This document shows positions 1 through 11,895 of a DNA stretch of 64,000 nt, one piece after another. The position numbers and the translations under genes were made by a program. The first letter of the stretch is position 1. Every line of letters starts with the position of its first letter. The DNA is from Aotearoamyces nothofagi (lineage: Eukaryota > Ascomycota > Leotiomycetes > Leotiales > Tympanidaceae): contig JADDTR010000015.1 in NCBI GenBank assembly GCA_015345905.1, positions 725,186-789,185 of the forward strand, read 5' to 3'. The notes under the pieces are model-generated. The model was not told the origin of the DNA, ran no database searches, and saw only the letters and a list, made by a program, of their open reading frames with translations.

Positions 1-519
1 CACGCCCGAGCGAGCAAGGGCAGATACACAATGCGACCCAACACCACCCACGCCAACAACAGTGATATGTGCTTTTCGGAGTTTGGCAAGGCCCTCGTCC
101 TTAAGGAAGACTCGATTGCGCGCAAGCTGTTCGAGGATGAGTTCTGAAGGTCAGCCACGCTCAATCGGAAGTCACATAATAAGCCTACCGTCATCATAAT
201 CGCCAGCCTGTGCTCTCGCAGCAAGAGCAGCACCGCGCTCATCTTCCTTATTCAATTGTGCGTTCGGGGAGCCGGCTCCAAAATCAGTGAGCTTTGCAGG
301 TCAGCCTCGTCCTGAATATAACCCGCTAGGATGCCTTACCTTCTCGGCCTGGTACTCTCTACCGAGCTCTGGGATCGAGTGCTTCAGATCTTCCACCTTG
401 ACTTGCCTGCGGATATTCTGGTAGCCTAGGATTGCGACTGCGACTACAGCACCGGATACAATGGCGGTCCCGGCGAATTGAGCCTGGGTCGAAGACGTTG
501 TCCGAGAAAGCCACGACAT
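1..519 (-). CDS. tRNA threonylcarbamoyladenosine dehydratase (TCD1/TCD2-like), 5' part; gene runs off the window
   Basis: The family is an E1-like (ThiF/UBA fold) enzyme that uses ATP to dehydrate t6A to cyclic t6A at position 37 of ANN-decoding tRNAs; the yeast proteins sit on the mitochondrial outer membrane. Visible exons are 519-340, 291-189 and 143-1, with introns 339-292 and 188-144 (GT...AG, CTGAC branch sites). The start at 519 gives a short N-terminus with one hydrophobic segment (about residues 14-33, GTAIVSGAVVAVAILGY), fitting a membrane anchor; an upstream in-frame Met at 702 is less likely. Exon 3 contains LAKLRKAHITVVGVGGVGSH, the Rossmann ATP-binding glycine motif of ThiF/E1 proteins. 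The catalytic part and C-terminus lie outside the window. Assignment of the superfamily is firm; TCD rather than another ThiF protein rests on the anchor plus the sequence before the glycine motif. Confidence 0.85.
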
Positions 520-842
520 TTTTAGGACTGGGATTATGATGCCTCGGTTTGTGGTCAATTCAATCTTCTCTATTACAGCTATCGGATCGCTAATCCATTG
601 CTCTTGTCCATGTTGGCATTGAGTTGGTGTTTTTAAGAATCTTTCAAGAACGGATGCACGGCAATCTCCGTGATTTTGACATCGGCTTTTGATTTGCCCC
701 ATGTTTCGTCAGCCTTGCGTGATTGGTATCAGGTTGCACGCAGCCTCTCCATTCCTCGACTATAGTGATGATATAACACAAATGAAATTTGTCTGCAAAG
801 ATAGTACTGGAAAATGATTTTGATTTGAGTCGTGTGTTTATG

Positions 843-2714
843 CTAGCCGAAAACCGCCGACATTCTATGTCTCCAGAGTTCCTGTAATCGTCCTGCACAA
901 GCTATATCGTATAGAAAGAAGTCCAATAAAGCATCTTTAATTTTTTCCCAGTCAGTCCAGCCCAGAAGATTAACAGCATCCAACAGACTTGACATATGGG
1001 CGTCGAATATATTAGGGGCAAATTCACCATCGGCCCATATAGCTGATAGAATAGTGATCATAATTCGACTCCATGAAACACTTTCCGTCAGAAATATGCT
1101 TTTAAGGTGGTCCATGAACTCTTCTATCGATACACATCCGTTAGATCGCCCGGAAATAAAACTTGTGAATATAAGAGCTACAAGGTAATGAGATTGTTGG
1201 ATATAACGTCGGCGTATTTCACGTCGATTACTATTTGGATTTGGAACAGAAAAAGATCGATATAAGTCAGAATCGACGCGACTTATGAAAGCCGCACTTT
1301 TCGAGTGCTCGTTGGGTGAATTTGTTGATTGGTACACCGAGACGGCTTTCTGTAAGGTTTTGAAGAGGTTGCTAATGTCCTTTCGTAGATCGTAGCCATT
1401 TGGAAGACTGTTCAGAATATCCTCCGGAACGTTTGTTGGATCAGAATACAGAGAATGAGCCAAAGGGGAGAACCGAGATGTTGCGATCATGTTACATGAA
1501 CAGGAGTAGTCGTACCTGGAATAATCATAAATTAATCCGTTACAAGGTACAGGCGGGACCGAAAAGGAATCTAAGCTCACCATGATATTAGGGAGTACAA
1601 TTGATGATTCTCGGTTTTCAAAGCCTGGATTCCTCCTATCATGTCTATCATGCTAGATAAACCATCCATGTGCATCTTGTAGCTCTGGGGTGTCCCAAAG
1701 AGCAGCTATATGAAGTTATACTTAGTTAAGCTTCATTAAGATACCATCGGGTATGAATACTGATTCCTGATTAAAAATGAACTAACCTCATGACCTACAA
1801 AGGAAGCGACAGATGCCAATATTGCATGACTTGGAGGCCCTACTAGGTGTAATAGGCTTTCATTTATAAGATGTATCGCAGTACTACAATGTAGACTCGA
1901 CTGCGTTGATTCTTGTTTTCCATGACGCATTGCAATATCTTTTGCGGCAGCTGAAAGCACAATATGTGTGCCCGCTATATCGGTTAGAGCGACACGAAGT
2001 ATGAGAGTCCTTACAGGCTGGAAGCTGGCACGGATGTCAAAGATAAAGCTCGCCGGAGAGACGGCGGTACAGACTAGTACAATCAGCACAACAAAATCTA
2101 GCAGGTCTTGTCTCCATGATAGCCTTACAGTGATCCAAAAGTGCATGGCTTCCGGGTGTTGGGGGTAGCACGCTAGATATGAATGAATCTGTCCAGCCAG
2201 ATGCTAAAGTTCCACGAAGTAGCGCAGTTGGCGTTTGTCCCTCAACAGAAACTTCCACATTGGAGACTGGTCCATACTGCACGGGCGGCTTCTTCATCAC
2301 CGTGGCTGCAGAAGTGGTAGACTTAGAGTCTTTATAGGAAGCAACTAGAGAGCGCTCCTCAATCTTGGCGTCTTTCTTTAAAAGCTTCGTCTGGTCAGCC
2401 TTGTGACGCTCTCTGAAGCCTCTAGTTATATGTGATCGAGCGCGGCGACGTGCATTTGCATCTCCATGCTGTATCCATTCAAACTTCTGCGGTGCTCGAC
2501 GCTGGAACGGTTGTTGAACAGGCACGCTGTCCAGCACTGGAATTAAAACACCTGGTTCCGGACTAATGATGGGCACGCCTGCTTCGTTGGGCAGTTCTAA
2601 GTGAGGCTGATCTCTGCCGATTCCTATTTGACAACGGAAAATGCCCGTTCAGTAAGGATAGCCTACTTCAGCTGGTAGAGGCTCACCTGTGAGGCTATTA
2701 TCGTTCCCGGTCAT
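843..2714 (-). CDS. fungal-specific regulator of the DUF3468/Fungal_trans_2 (tachykinin-like) family
   Basis: Five exons assemble in one frame to 535 residues: 2714-2687, 2623-2129, 2073-1787, 1705-1581 and 1515-843. The N-terminal part carries FEWIQHGDANARRRARSHI, the basic 'RSH' block that opens this family. The middle has SPASFIFDIRASFQPVRTL, followed by LISWYDYS near an aromatic-rich junction, and the C-terminal half is helical, as in the Fungal_trans_2 domain. I see no Zn2Cys6 cluster, which is common in this subgroup, so DNA binding is not demonstrated. The Met at 1583 that opens the last long reading frame lies inside an intron (1580-1516): splicing TCATG to GTACGAC keeps the conserved SW junction in frame. 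The first exon is only 28 nt, so the start is the least certain part. Target genes are unknown. Confidence 0.72.
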
Positions 2715-4044
2715 GGTAGAAATGTGAACAGTTGCTGTGGTGGTGCGACGTAGGAGCAGCAATCGACAAAATAGGCATTTAATGAACTCGGGTGTTGTAG
2801 GATTACTCATGTATTCTTGGGGTTTGGTTTGGCCCGGATCGGCGCACACTTGGGATGGTTGCACAAGCCAATGACCGATCCTGTATTGTCATGGATAGAA
2901 GCAACATCAGGCCAACGAGCGCATGACAGCGAGTTTGCCAAGATCCAAGAATCCAAGACTGCTCTATTTGGGGTCAGTATGCATGTAAGCTTTGGGGTCT
3001 GACAGAGTGCAGCCATCGGCGGGGAAGTCTGCTGAGTCAGTACAGTCCTGTCGGCCCTCCCATCCTCCCCCGGACCCTGAGCTGTGTGGTAGTGTAAAGG
3101 GCGTAAAGCGGGTAGTGGATCGACGACAGAATCAAGGACAGAATCAAGAATGGGATAGTGCTTCTCGCAATATATGCCGGTATGCGGTATGTGAGGGGCG
3201 ACTTGATCAAGAGAACTGCGCGAGTAGATATCCTCAAGGAGACAGAATGCTTGATAATATACAAGTACTGAGGCATTCCGGGATACATGTTACTCGTACA
3301 AGATAGCAACGATAACTCCTGCTGGGGTAGAGTGGCGGGGTAGTGAAGTGTTGCCGACTATTCTCGGCACTGACTCGAGGGCGGAGCATAGTAATCCCGT
3401 CCAGGTAACTGTACCTCTTCTTCCTCGCAGTCTTCTCCATCTTCCTTCCTTCTCCGTCATGATGCTCCCCGGACTCGCCCACCACCGTACATTCAATTCG
3501 GCGATAATCATAGTTCTCGGATTTACGTATGCTTGCTACCTTGCTTCCGTTCGTATTTCGTAGGCCAGATCCCAAGAGACTACTTGCTTACAGTGCGATG
3601 CCAAAATAGAGTCAGTCCTGCATCGCAGATGGGGGACGGCATGACGCCTAGGTCTCGGGCCATTTAGCAGCGAGTCTGACACAGACGTCATCCTACTGCT
3701 GCGAGAGCAGCCAGCATGCGTCGAAAACTCTTTAGGGAATATGAACAGGATTACGAGTGACATGATGGGATTTTCGGCATCTAGGGCGCCAGCATATTGC
3801 TGCCGGCAGATATCTACTTGGGTTCTAGAAATCAGATGAACTCTCGTGCAGTAGCACAGAACGAGATTCAATTATCAGCAACTAATGTAAGTGGTATAAC
3901 ATCACACGGCATCTTCTAGTAAGATCACGACCCAGAATCCCAGCCTATCCGTACCATTAAAATTCTTGTTACTTTTCCAAAACTCCCCAAACCCCAAACA
4001 ATCCGACCCTTCAATGCCCGTCCTGTCACGTCCCAACCCACATT
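2715..4044. other. intergenic, no supported gene
   Basis: Several short open frames occur on both strands (for example 3234-3575 and 3536-3871, minus), but none has family resemblance, plausible splicing or consistent codon use. A pyrimidine-rich stretch lies at about 4020-4120, over the 3' end of the bZIP gene. Confidence 0.6.
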
Positions 4045-5057
4045 CTACATTCTCCCATCACAACTTCCCCCTCTCTCCAACATCACCCCATAATCTACCA
4101 ACTCCTCATCCCCCTCCCCAGTCTGCCACCCGATCCCATTCTCCTCTTCCATCGTCAGTTCACTAGGAGAAGAATTCTCATCCAGGTTGTCGCTCCCCTT
4201 CTGCAGCATCAAAGCCTTGCGATACGCAATTTCAAGCTTCGTATAATCTCTCTGCAGCGACTCATACCGCGCTGCCATATCCTCCAACACGTGCTCCAGA
4301 GTCTCAGTGCGTTGGCGCTGGCGCTCGCGGTATGCGCGCTGTGCTTCGCGGTTTTGGTTGCGGCGTCTCTGTGACTTAAATCAGATTAATCGATCAGTGA
4401 TATTATATCAAAGGAGATACGAGTAAACTGTAAATAGAACGGTAAATGGAAGTAGATATCAGGAAATCCAACCAGAATATATCAACAATTCGAGACTCGA
4501 CAGGCCAGGCCGAAAATAGCAGAAATAGAATAAAATAAACTCACGGCCGTCCGCTGATTAATCAGACTGGTCCCCGTTCTCGGCCCCCCAAGCTGTGCTC
4601 CCCGAATTGACCGGCTTCTGCCCAGTTCCAGAGTTTTCGAAAGCCTATCATTATACGATTCCACATCATCATAAGGCATCAATTGCGAAGCCGGCACCGT
4701 TGATGTAATCGGCGAGCTGTGCGTTGTTATCATCCTCGGCGAGTCCCCACTGATGTGATAATACATCGCAGATGAAGTCTCGGGCGTGGTGGGGCAAGAT
4801 TCGCAGGATTCTTGGGTCGCAATTTGAGGAGGCTGCTGGGTGATTCGGGTTTGTTGATGGCCTTGCTGCTGCTGTTTCTGCTGTGAGTAAGGCAAGCAAG
4901 CGAGATGGTGGAAGGAGAGCTGGATGAAAGGGGGAACGGAGAGGGTTGGAAAGAGTGGCATGGTATGGATTACCTCGAGAAAACTCCAGCTGAAATCTAA
5001 TGATGCGGCATCGAAGAGTGGGAAATCTGGAGAGGCGAGGAATTGAGCGGTTTCCAT
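4045..5057 (-). CDS. bZIP transcription factor (YAP/AP-1-like basic region)
   Basis: Three exons (5057-4974, 4880-4545, 4368-4045) give 247 residues with phase-0 junctions. The basic region spans the second junction: NQRTA from exon 2 joins RRRNQNREAQRAYRERQ in exon 3, matching the N-x2-(A/E)-AQR-x-(F/Y)RER pattern of Yap-type bZIPs. A heptad region (LEHVLEDMAARYESLQRDY) follows directly. This junction strongly supports the 176-nt second intron, which is long for this window. The N-terminal half is Ser/Thr/Gln/Pro-rich with a polyQ run and is probably an activation region. The C-terminus is acidic. Without the cysteine-rich domains of Yap1 it is not obviously an oxidative-stress sensor; targets cannot be read from sequence. 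An AT dinucleotide run at about 5121-5145 lies just upstream. Confidence 0.85.
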
Positions 5058-6608
5058 ATCTCCGGGGGACGAAGGCAGATTAAACTGTCGAAACGGTGCT
5101 ATTAGATGGAGTCTGTGGATATATATATATATAATATATATAGCCAGACACGAGAACTTGTTTTCGATAGCGTACAAATATAGAGATAGAAAGTCAAGAA
5201 GTCAGTCAGTCAATTAATACAGCCGGGCAAGTAAGGTGAGGTAGTTGGCAATTCTATCTCGAGTACACACATCAAGCACCCACAAAGCCTCCACCACATC
5301 GACGAGGCTCCGTCTTCTTTATATAAGCATCCGACTTACCCACCGCCTCCATCCACCCCAAAAGCCCGCCCAGCACAGCTCCAAACGGGAGCAAAGTAAA
5401 AATGCGACGAGAGCAGGACAAGAACTGCGTCATTCATCCCTGGGCGACCCGTATGTGTCAACCAGCCGGATCGAGAACTGGTGGCATATAAGCATTGTCC
5501 CTTGGAGAGGCCGGATGGGCCGGGCCAGGAACAAGAGAGGGTGGATGGATGTGGCGGCACTTGGGGGGAGATGGGATGGACGAGGTGAGCACAGAGAGAC
5601 CTGCCTGCTTGGGTGTGGGTATACCTTCACGGACGTGCAGTAAGTAGGGCATGCACCGGCGCCTGTACGGAACCCCATAGCATAGCATGCTACAGCATGG
5701 CATGGCATGAGTGTCCTCGGCCTTACGGCAAGGCAGAGAGAGCAGGGCAGGGAGAAGGGGGGGCAGCTCGCTCGGAGATTAGAGCAGGCGTGCATCGACG
5801 CCAGCCTATCTCCGTCCCATACCTGCTTATACCCGGGAAACCGTCCGGCGCCGCAGCCGTCAAGAATTGGCCGCCTGCTGGTATTTCTTGCACTCTACGC
5901 AGCGCACACCGAGGACCTCTCACGGCAGGCCTTATCGCGCCCTGGACATGCCCTGCGCGGAGAGCTGGGTCTAGGTCTCAGCAGTGCGTCGCCATGCTAC
6001 ATCCAGTATCTGACGCGAGGTAGGTGAGTAGTGGAGCTGGATGGTAGCTACTACAGAGTGCACCCATCGCAGTAACTTCGTTTGCTTCCTCTTCTGGAGC
6101 GGTGGTTTAAGGAAGGCGGTGTGCCTGTCTATTATTCTTTGACTGATGGTATTATCATGAGGAGATTTTATAGTTTAATAAATTGGTAATCTATTAATGT
6201 TCCAAGAATTCAAATTTCATAACTTGATTTATGATAATTAGTGTATTATAATTATATCCAATTCAATCAGACAATCAGAGTTGCTCACCTTGCCATTGTC
6301 TACGGCCTACTCATCGCGCTCTCTAACAGCACGGCACTTTGCGTTTATTTAAAGCCAGCGCGTAGGTCTGGGTTTGTAGTGCCACTGTTTACATAGTCGT
6401 CGCTATCAACATTTCATTACTGTAATGCCACTAGAGACCCTTAGCACCATGCGAGGCAGGATGGATGCCCCGCAATCTACCTAATATACAGAGATGTAAT
6501 CACTACGAAGAATCGCTGAGATGACCTAAACTCCCCCTGTATGCTATGCACCTGATGCATATGATTTCTTGACAGGGCCGACATGCTTTTAATACAACTC
6601 CCGAGCAT
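5058..6608. other. intergenic, no supported gene
   Basis: Contains many overlapping open frames in all frames between about 5245 and 6030, typical of GC-rich low-complexity DNA and not of a gene. A short tandem of catagcatgg-like units lies at about 5680-5712. An AT-rich stretch spans about 6160-6260. Confidence 0.55.
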
Positions 6609-7885
6609 TTAAATCTCTCTTTCGGCGCGCCACAACCCGAATGATCCCTGAACGTTCTTCCACATCTTGATGGTTCCGTCTTCACTACCGGTAGCGTAGA
6701 GCTTTCCATCAGGACTGAACGAAATGCTCCATATAGGGCCATGATGGCCTTTGTGCACATCTAAGCGGGTCAGTATTTAGTCATTCACGCTTAGCTGGGA
6801 AAAGGGGGCTTACCGATTTCCCTCTCAGTATCATAGTCGTACACCTTAGCCCAAGTATCCTTGATTCCACCAGTAACAAACTTGCGTTGCTTCGCATGAA
6901 GAGCTACACTTGCAACCTCGTATGGTAGATTGACAGATTTGAGTAGAGTCCGAGCATCCTTTCCACCATAGAAATACACAGTCTTTCCAGCAGCGATTGA
7001 AAGTACAGGCAAGCCTCCACCGATATCCTCTGGGCCAGTGGGAACCACATTGAACTCACAGGATCCAATATCTCCGTTAACTGGCTGCTCTTGTATCACG
7101 GTTCGGCCTGCAAGATCCCACCAGCGAATAACCTTATCGTCTGCGGCGGTGACAAGAACGTTGGGATCATGCGTCCAAATAATGGCCTTGATAGCTCCTT
7201 GATGGACGCCAGGACCAATTTCAAAACCACTATCGGCATTAATTGCAGGGGGTTCAGAGGAACCTCCGTTGCTTGCGCCATTTCCATTCTGTGTAGTCTG
7301 CGCTAGGGTAGATGTGACATTGGTCAGATCGAAGATGCGAAGTTTCTTTTCCATACCACCTGTCGCAACAAGGTTACCGGTAGTCGGGGGGAAAGCAACA
7401 GCGCGGACAATGTGGTGGTGTTGAAGGGTATAAAGAGTTTCGCCAGTATGCGTGTCCCATACTTTCCTGGAGGCACATCTCTATTAGCGTACGAGGTAGA
7501 AAAAGAGACATTGGACTCACGCAGTGAAATCTGCAGATGCCGTAGCAGCAAGAGATGCATCAGGGGATAGGCGCGCTTGATACACTGCACCCTTATGGCC
7601 GAAAAATGTACCAATCCTTCAGTTTGTTAGCTTCAATCGACAATGTCGCCAGAGTACCTACCAATCGCCTGTAACGCCATCTCTCAACATAGGGTTATTG
7701 TCTAGCATACGTCAGCTTTGAAACACACGCGACAAGCGCGTATAATTACCTTTGCAAGCTGAAATGAGGTAATATTCTTCGCGGTTGTCACCGATGAAGC
7801 CAGAAAAGCTAAGATGGGTGACGGGGCGGGAGTGACCGTGACATGTCAAGGGAACGTATTGCTTGGATATCTCAGTGGATGCCAT
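6609..7885 (-). CDS. WD40-repeat protein, STRAP (serine/threonine kinase receptor-associated protein) homologue
   Basis: Five exons (7885-7750, 7701-7662, 7616-7521, 7466-6814, 6760-6609) give 358 residues, close to the usual STRAP length, forming a single seven-bladed propeller. Repeats are visible as [11 protein letters not shown] near the N-terminus, [14 protein letters not shown] with [27 protein letters not shown] with KVIRWWD, and [15 protein letters not shown] ending in TIKMWK. In animals STRAP acts with the SMN complex and TGF-beta receptors; the fungal role is less clear, probably a scaffold in RNA handling. The fourth exon carries a Ser/Gly/Asn-rich insertion in a loop. The last intron (6813-6761) is needed to finish the final repeat. 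It is divergently transcribed from the DOA1-like gene. Confidence 0.87.
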
Positions 7886-8475
7886 GATTGCGGACGTTAT
7901 ACTGTCAAGTAGAGAAGGTGATAAAGTTCCGGATCTAGACCGTACTGGTCTGTAGTCGAAAGTAAAAGGTGGCTTAAAGAGTGGATATAGAGTCGATATG
8001 AACGAGCGAGATCGATCTGACGTCGGGGTACGGTGAAGCTGTAAAGGTAAAGCTGCCAAGCTGTGAAGTCGATGAAGGTATTCAAGACAAGAAGATTCGT
8101 GTATAGTCGTTAATGCCGTCAGTAATATCCACTGGTCCTCATAAACAATGTTCCCTCAACGATGCTGGTGTTGTGTCTGCAACTCGACTCCCTCTCTGCG
8201 CTTGTGAATAGTTCATCTTAATCTGATTGCGCCCGCACCGACCGCCTACGCTAGCAGCTGTAGGACCAGGGTTCTCGGTCTTTCATTATTCCGTATCTGT
8301 AGTTCGGAGTCCAGCTGTTTATGTCATCAAACACCCTGGAAGATCATAGAATATATTGACAGCGAAAGGCGACTGAAAGGAAATTGTCCGATGGAGTGAA
8401 TAAGAAGTGAAGTTGAGAGATAAAAGAAAAGACAAGTAGTATCCAAACTACTGCAAGTCCAAATTGCAGCTCAAT
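7886..8475. promoter_or_regulatory. shared divergent promoter region of the two WD40 genes
   Basis: This 590-bp gap separates the start codons of the STRAP-like gene (minus) and the DOA1-like gene (plus), so both promoters must lie here. I recognise no specific binding site. The short open frames in it are not convincing. Confidence 0.5.
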
Positions 8476-11011
8476 ATGGGAGACTTCAAGCTCTCCGCAT
8501 CTTTGGTGGGGCATGATGATGATGTGAGTGCTTCTTATTCCACGCTGCACATCTGTAACGATGCAAAACTATGACGAGGCTGGATGACGGAGTTGGGAGC
8601 GAGTTATGTCTGCCGTGGAGTCTAATCAGCCTGTAGGTTCGTGCTGTCGCCTTTCCATCACCAAACGTGGTAATATCAGCCTCTCGAGACGCCACAGTTC
8701 GATTATGGAAGATCGTATCCTCACCTCCTCCAATTTTCGATGCCAATATTTCCTCACACGGCACTTCATTTATCAATGCTGTCGCATATGTGCCACCATC
8801 TACCAAATTTCCTGAAGGCCTGATAATCTCTGGCGGGAAGGACACCATCATTGAGGTTCGGGAGCCGAGTAAGGCCCCGGACGCAAATGCTGAGGCGCTT
8901 CTACTTGGGCATAGTAGCAATGTATGTGCACTCGACGTTGATCCCGCTGGAAACCTTATTGTAAGCGGAGGATGGGATGGACAGGCACGAATATGGCTCG
9001 TGGGAAAATGGGAGTGCGATGCTATTCTAGAGGGACACGAAGGCTCTGTATGGGCAGTGCTCGCGTATGACTCGAAAACCATCATTACCGCTTCCGCCGA
9101 CAAGCTGATTCGAGTTTTCGATATTTCTGGCAAGCTTTTGCGGACCATACGAGGCAGTACAGATGTTGTGAGAGCTCTAGCTCGAGTACAAAAGGGCCAT
9201 CCCTCTGGCGCCGACTTTGCTTCGGCAGGAAACGACAGTGTCATTCGATTATGGACAATAGAAGGGCGTCAAGTAGGAGAGCTTAGGGGTCATGAGAGCT
9301 TCATCTACTCTTTAGCTTCTCTCCCAACCGGGGAGCTTGTTAGCGCAGGGGAAGACCGTACAGTCAGAATATGGAGTGGCAGTAATTGCATCCAGACAAT
9401 CACACACCCAGCTATCTCTGTTTGGGGAGTTGCGGTATCTGTTGAAAGTGGTGATATTGTTAGCGGTTCTAGCGATCGGATAGTGCGCGTCTTTAGTAGA
9501 AGTACGGAGCGGGTTGCAGACCCAGAGACAATTCGTCTATTCGAAGAGTCTGTCAAGACTTCTTCTATTCCACAGCAACAAGTTGGTGACATAAACAAGG
9601 AGAATTTACCTGGACCAGACTTTCTTCAAAATAAGTCTGGAACGAAAGAAGGCCAAGTTCAGATGATTACTGAGCACGATGGATCTGTTACAGCACATCA
9701 ATGGTCAACTAGTAGGTATTCAATCGATATCTCTAGCATCCTACTAACAGCTGATTAGGCCAGCAACAATGGGTTAGTATAGGTACAGTCGTTGATGCCG
9801 TGGGTAGTAGTGGCAAAAAGGTAAATCATTGCCCAAGTATCCATCACAAAGCTAATAATATATAGGTCGACTACTTAGGAAAGGATTACGACTATGTCTT
9901 TGATGTTGATATTGAGGATGGCAAGCCTCCGTTAAAGCTCCCCTACAATCTATCTCAAAACCCATACGAAGCAGCTACGAAGTTTATTGAGAACAACAAG
10001 CTCCCCATTACTTATCTTGACACAGTTGCCAATTTCATCACTACAAACACAAAGGGTGCTACTTTAGGAGCTTCCCAAAGTCGAGGTCCTCCGCCCGTGG
10101 GACATGATCCGTGGGGTACAGAGTCAAGATATCGTCCCGGTGGTGAGCAACCAGCTCCTAGTGCGCCACCCCCGGCGCCAAAGATTTTGCCTCAAAAGGA
10201 ATACTTGTCGATTTTGGTCGCTCGATATGATGCCATGCAGAAGAAAATCGAGGAGTTAAATCAAAAACTCATCGCATCTGGACAAAAGGATGTATCCTTG
10301 AACCCTACAGAACTCTCTGTTCTTCACAACCTGCGCAAGCATCTCGAATCTGCTGGCGCTACACAAACGTCGCAGGTTATTGTGGGAGGACTTGACCTGG
10401 CCATCAAGCTTTCAACCGAGTGGCCTTACAGCGACCGTCTTCCAGGTCTTGATCTTCTCCGTCTTCTTGCAGTAGCTCCCGAGACTGCTACCTTCAGGCA
10501 TCCCAGAGCCGGCAGCATCATTGACCTCCTAGAGGTGAGTGTGACAGAGAAGCAGCCACCTGCGGAAAACAACATCATGATGGCCATCCGAGCTTCCGCC
10601 AATCTCTTCGGATCAAAAGAAGGCCAGGCGCTTGCCCTTGCCGAATTCGACAAAATCCAAAACCTAGTGCGAAACTCCGTAGCTGCTGGCACCAGTAACC
10701 GTAACCTCCTCGTCGCCATCACCACGCTGTACATCAACTACGCCGTCCTCCTATCCTCATCACCCGACTCCTTCGAGCACGCCCTCGCCATCCTAGAAAC
10801 CCTCAGCAAGATCCTCAGCTTCCAGACCGATTCCGAAGTCATCTACCGCGCCCTCGTCGCCACAGGCACACTGCTCACCCTGGGCGAAGAAGTCTGCACT
10901 GCAGCTAAGGAGGTCTACGGCATCGACGGTGCGGTTGCAAAGGCGGCAGGCAAGGCGGCGGATCCTCGCATCAGGAATGTCACGGGTGAGATCAGAGCGC
11001 TTTTGATATAA
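8476..11011 (+). CDS. DOA1: DOA1/UFD3 (PLAA) homologue: WD40, PFU and PUL domains
   Basis: Exons 8476-8523, 8637-9711, 9759-9820 and 9866-11011 give 776 residues. The family binds ubiquitin through WD40 and PFU domains and Cdc48 through the C-terminal PUL (armadillo-like) domain, controlling ubiquitin levels, ERAD and mitochondrial protein turnover. Seven WD repeats occupy roughly residues 8-300 (GHDDDVRAVAF, SASRDATVRLWK, SGGWDGQARIW, SAGEDRTVRIW). The PFU region follows around VDYLGKDYDYVFDVDI. A Pro-rich linker leads to the helical PUL domain ending DPRIRNVTGEIRALLI. The tiny first exon is fixed by the phase-0 join GHDDD to VRAVAF, the usual beginning of the first WD repeat. The second intron has a perfect CTACTAAC branch site. 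Length and domain order match the family. Confidence 0.93.
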
Positions 11012-11895
11012 GATGGGGATCAATGAATGTTATGAAATAGAGCGCTGTGCATTGAGATGGGATGGGATGGCATGGCATGGCGTGGGCTGCATGAGCGAGC
11101 GCGCAAAGCATAGAAGAGCGACTGTAGACGATAGCGAGCGATATGAAGGAAAGTAAATAAGCAATAAATAAACAAGTAGCGAATGAACCGCCGCGATTAC
11201 TGAGCGGCGTCAATCATGACTTGACACTCTGCCGACATTCATTTTGCTGTCTCGCACATGCCGTTCTAAGACTTCCGACGACTCGGAAAACGCGACTCCA
11301 GGTCTAGCCAAGCACTGCTCTGCTCTGCTCTGTTCTGTTCTGTTCTGTTACTACTGATTGGACGGATGCAGGAGATCCGAGAAGACCCGGCTTGATTAAA
11401 ACGTAGTATTCCTATATTCTTCATACAAAGGGGCAAAGGCACGGCGAGGCACGGCGAGGCACGGCGCGGCACGGCGCGGCAGGGCACAGGACGGCAAGTT
11501 CCCCGATGCCCCGAAGCGCAGCGCAGCGCAGCGCCGACGCGGCGACTATTGCAAGACGCAAAACTCAGACCCAGACCCAGACCCAGGACCCGTAGAACGC
11601 CAAAGCCCGTCCCCCTTTCCAGATCCCAAACCCTCCTCGTCCCGCTCCGGGGGGAAATATACAATGGGGAGAAGAAGAAGAAGAAGAAGAAGAAGAAGAA
11701 GCGTCCTGTCTCCCCTTCCTTCTGGCGGCCTGCCTGGTGGGGGTTTTGGTTTTTGCTCGAGTGGTTGGGGGTGGTGCGGTGCGGTGCGACCAGGCGGGCG
11801 TCTCTTGTCTGCTCTTGGTTTTCGCGGTGTTGCGTGCGTGGCATTGGGTGAGTTGGGATCCCGCGAACCGTGTGCTGCTGGGCGTGGCTTTCGCG
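11012..11895. repeat. intergenic low-complexity block with microsatellites
   Basis: Holds a ctgctctgtt-type tandem at 11309-11349, a 10-bp acggcgaggc/acggcgcggc tandem at 11439-11485 and a (GAA)n run of about ten units at 11669-11701. The open frames here, including one on the minus strand with a polyphenylalanine run, come from these repeats. The right end overlaps the 3' flank of the next gene. Confidence 0.7.

Noticed and set aside
843-1583. Met at 1583 as a gene start
   Set aside because: It lies in an intron (1580-1516) of the DUF3468 gene; splicing across it preserves the conserved SW junction.
5245-6027. Overlapping plus- and minus-strand open frames
   Set aside because: They are simultaneously open in several frames, without motif or splice signals, and look like chance frames in GC-rich spacer DNA.
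11266-11844. 192-residue minus-strand open frame with a polyphenylalanine run
   Set aside because: The run is the (GAA)n microsatellite read backwards; there is no domain, and the complementary frames are equally open.
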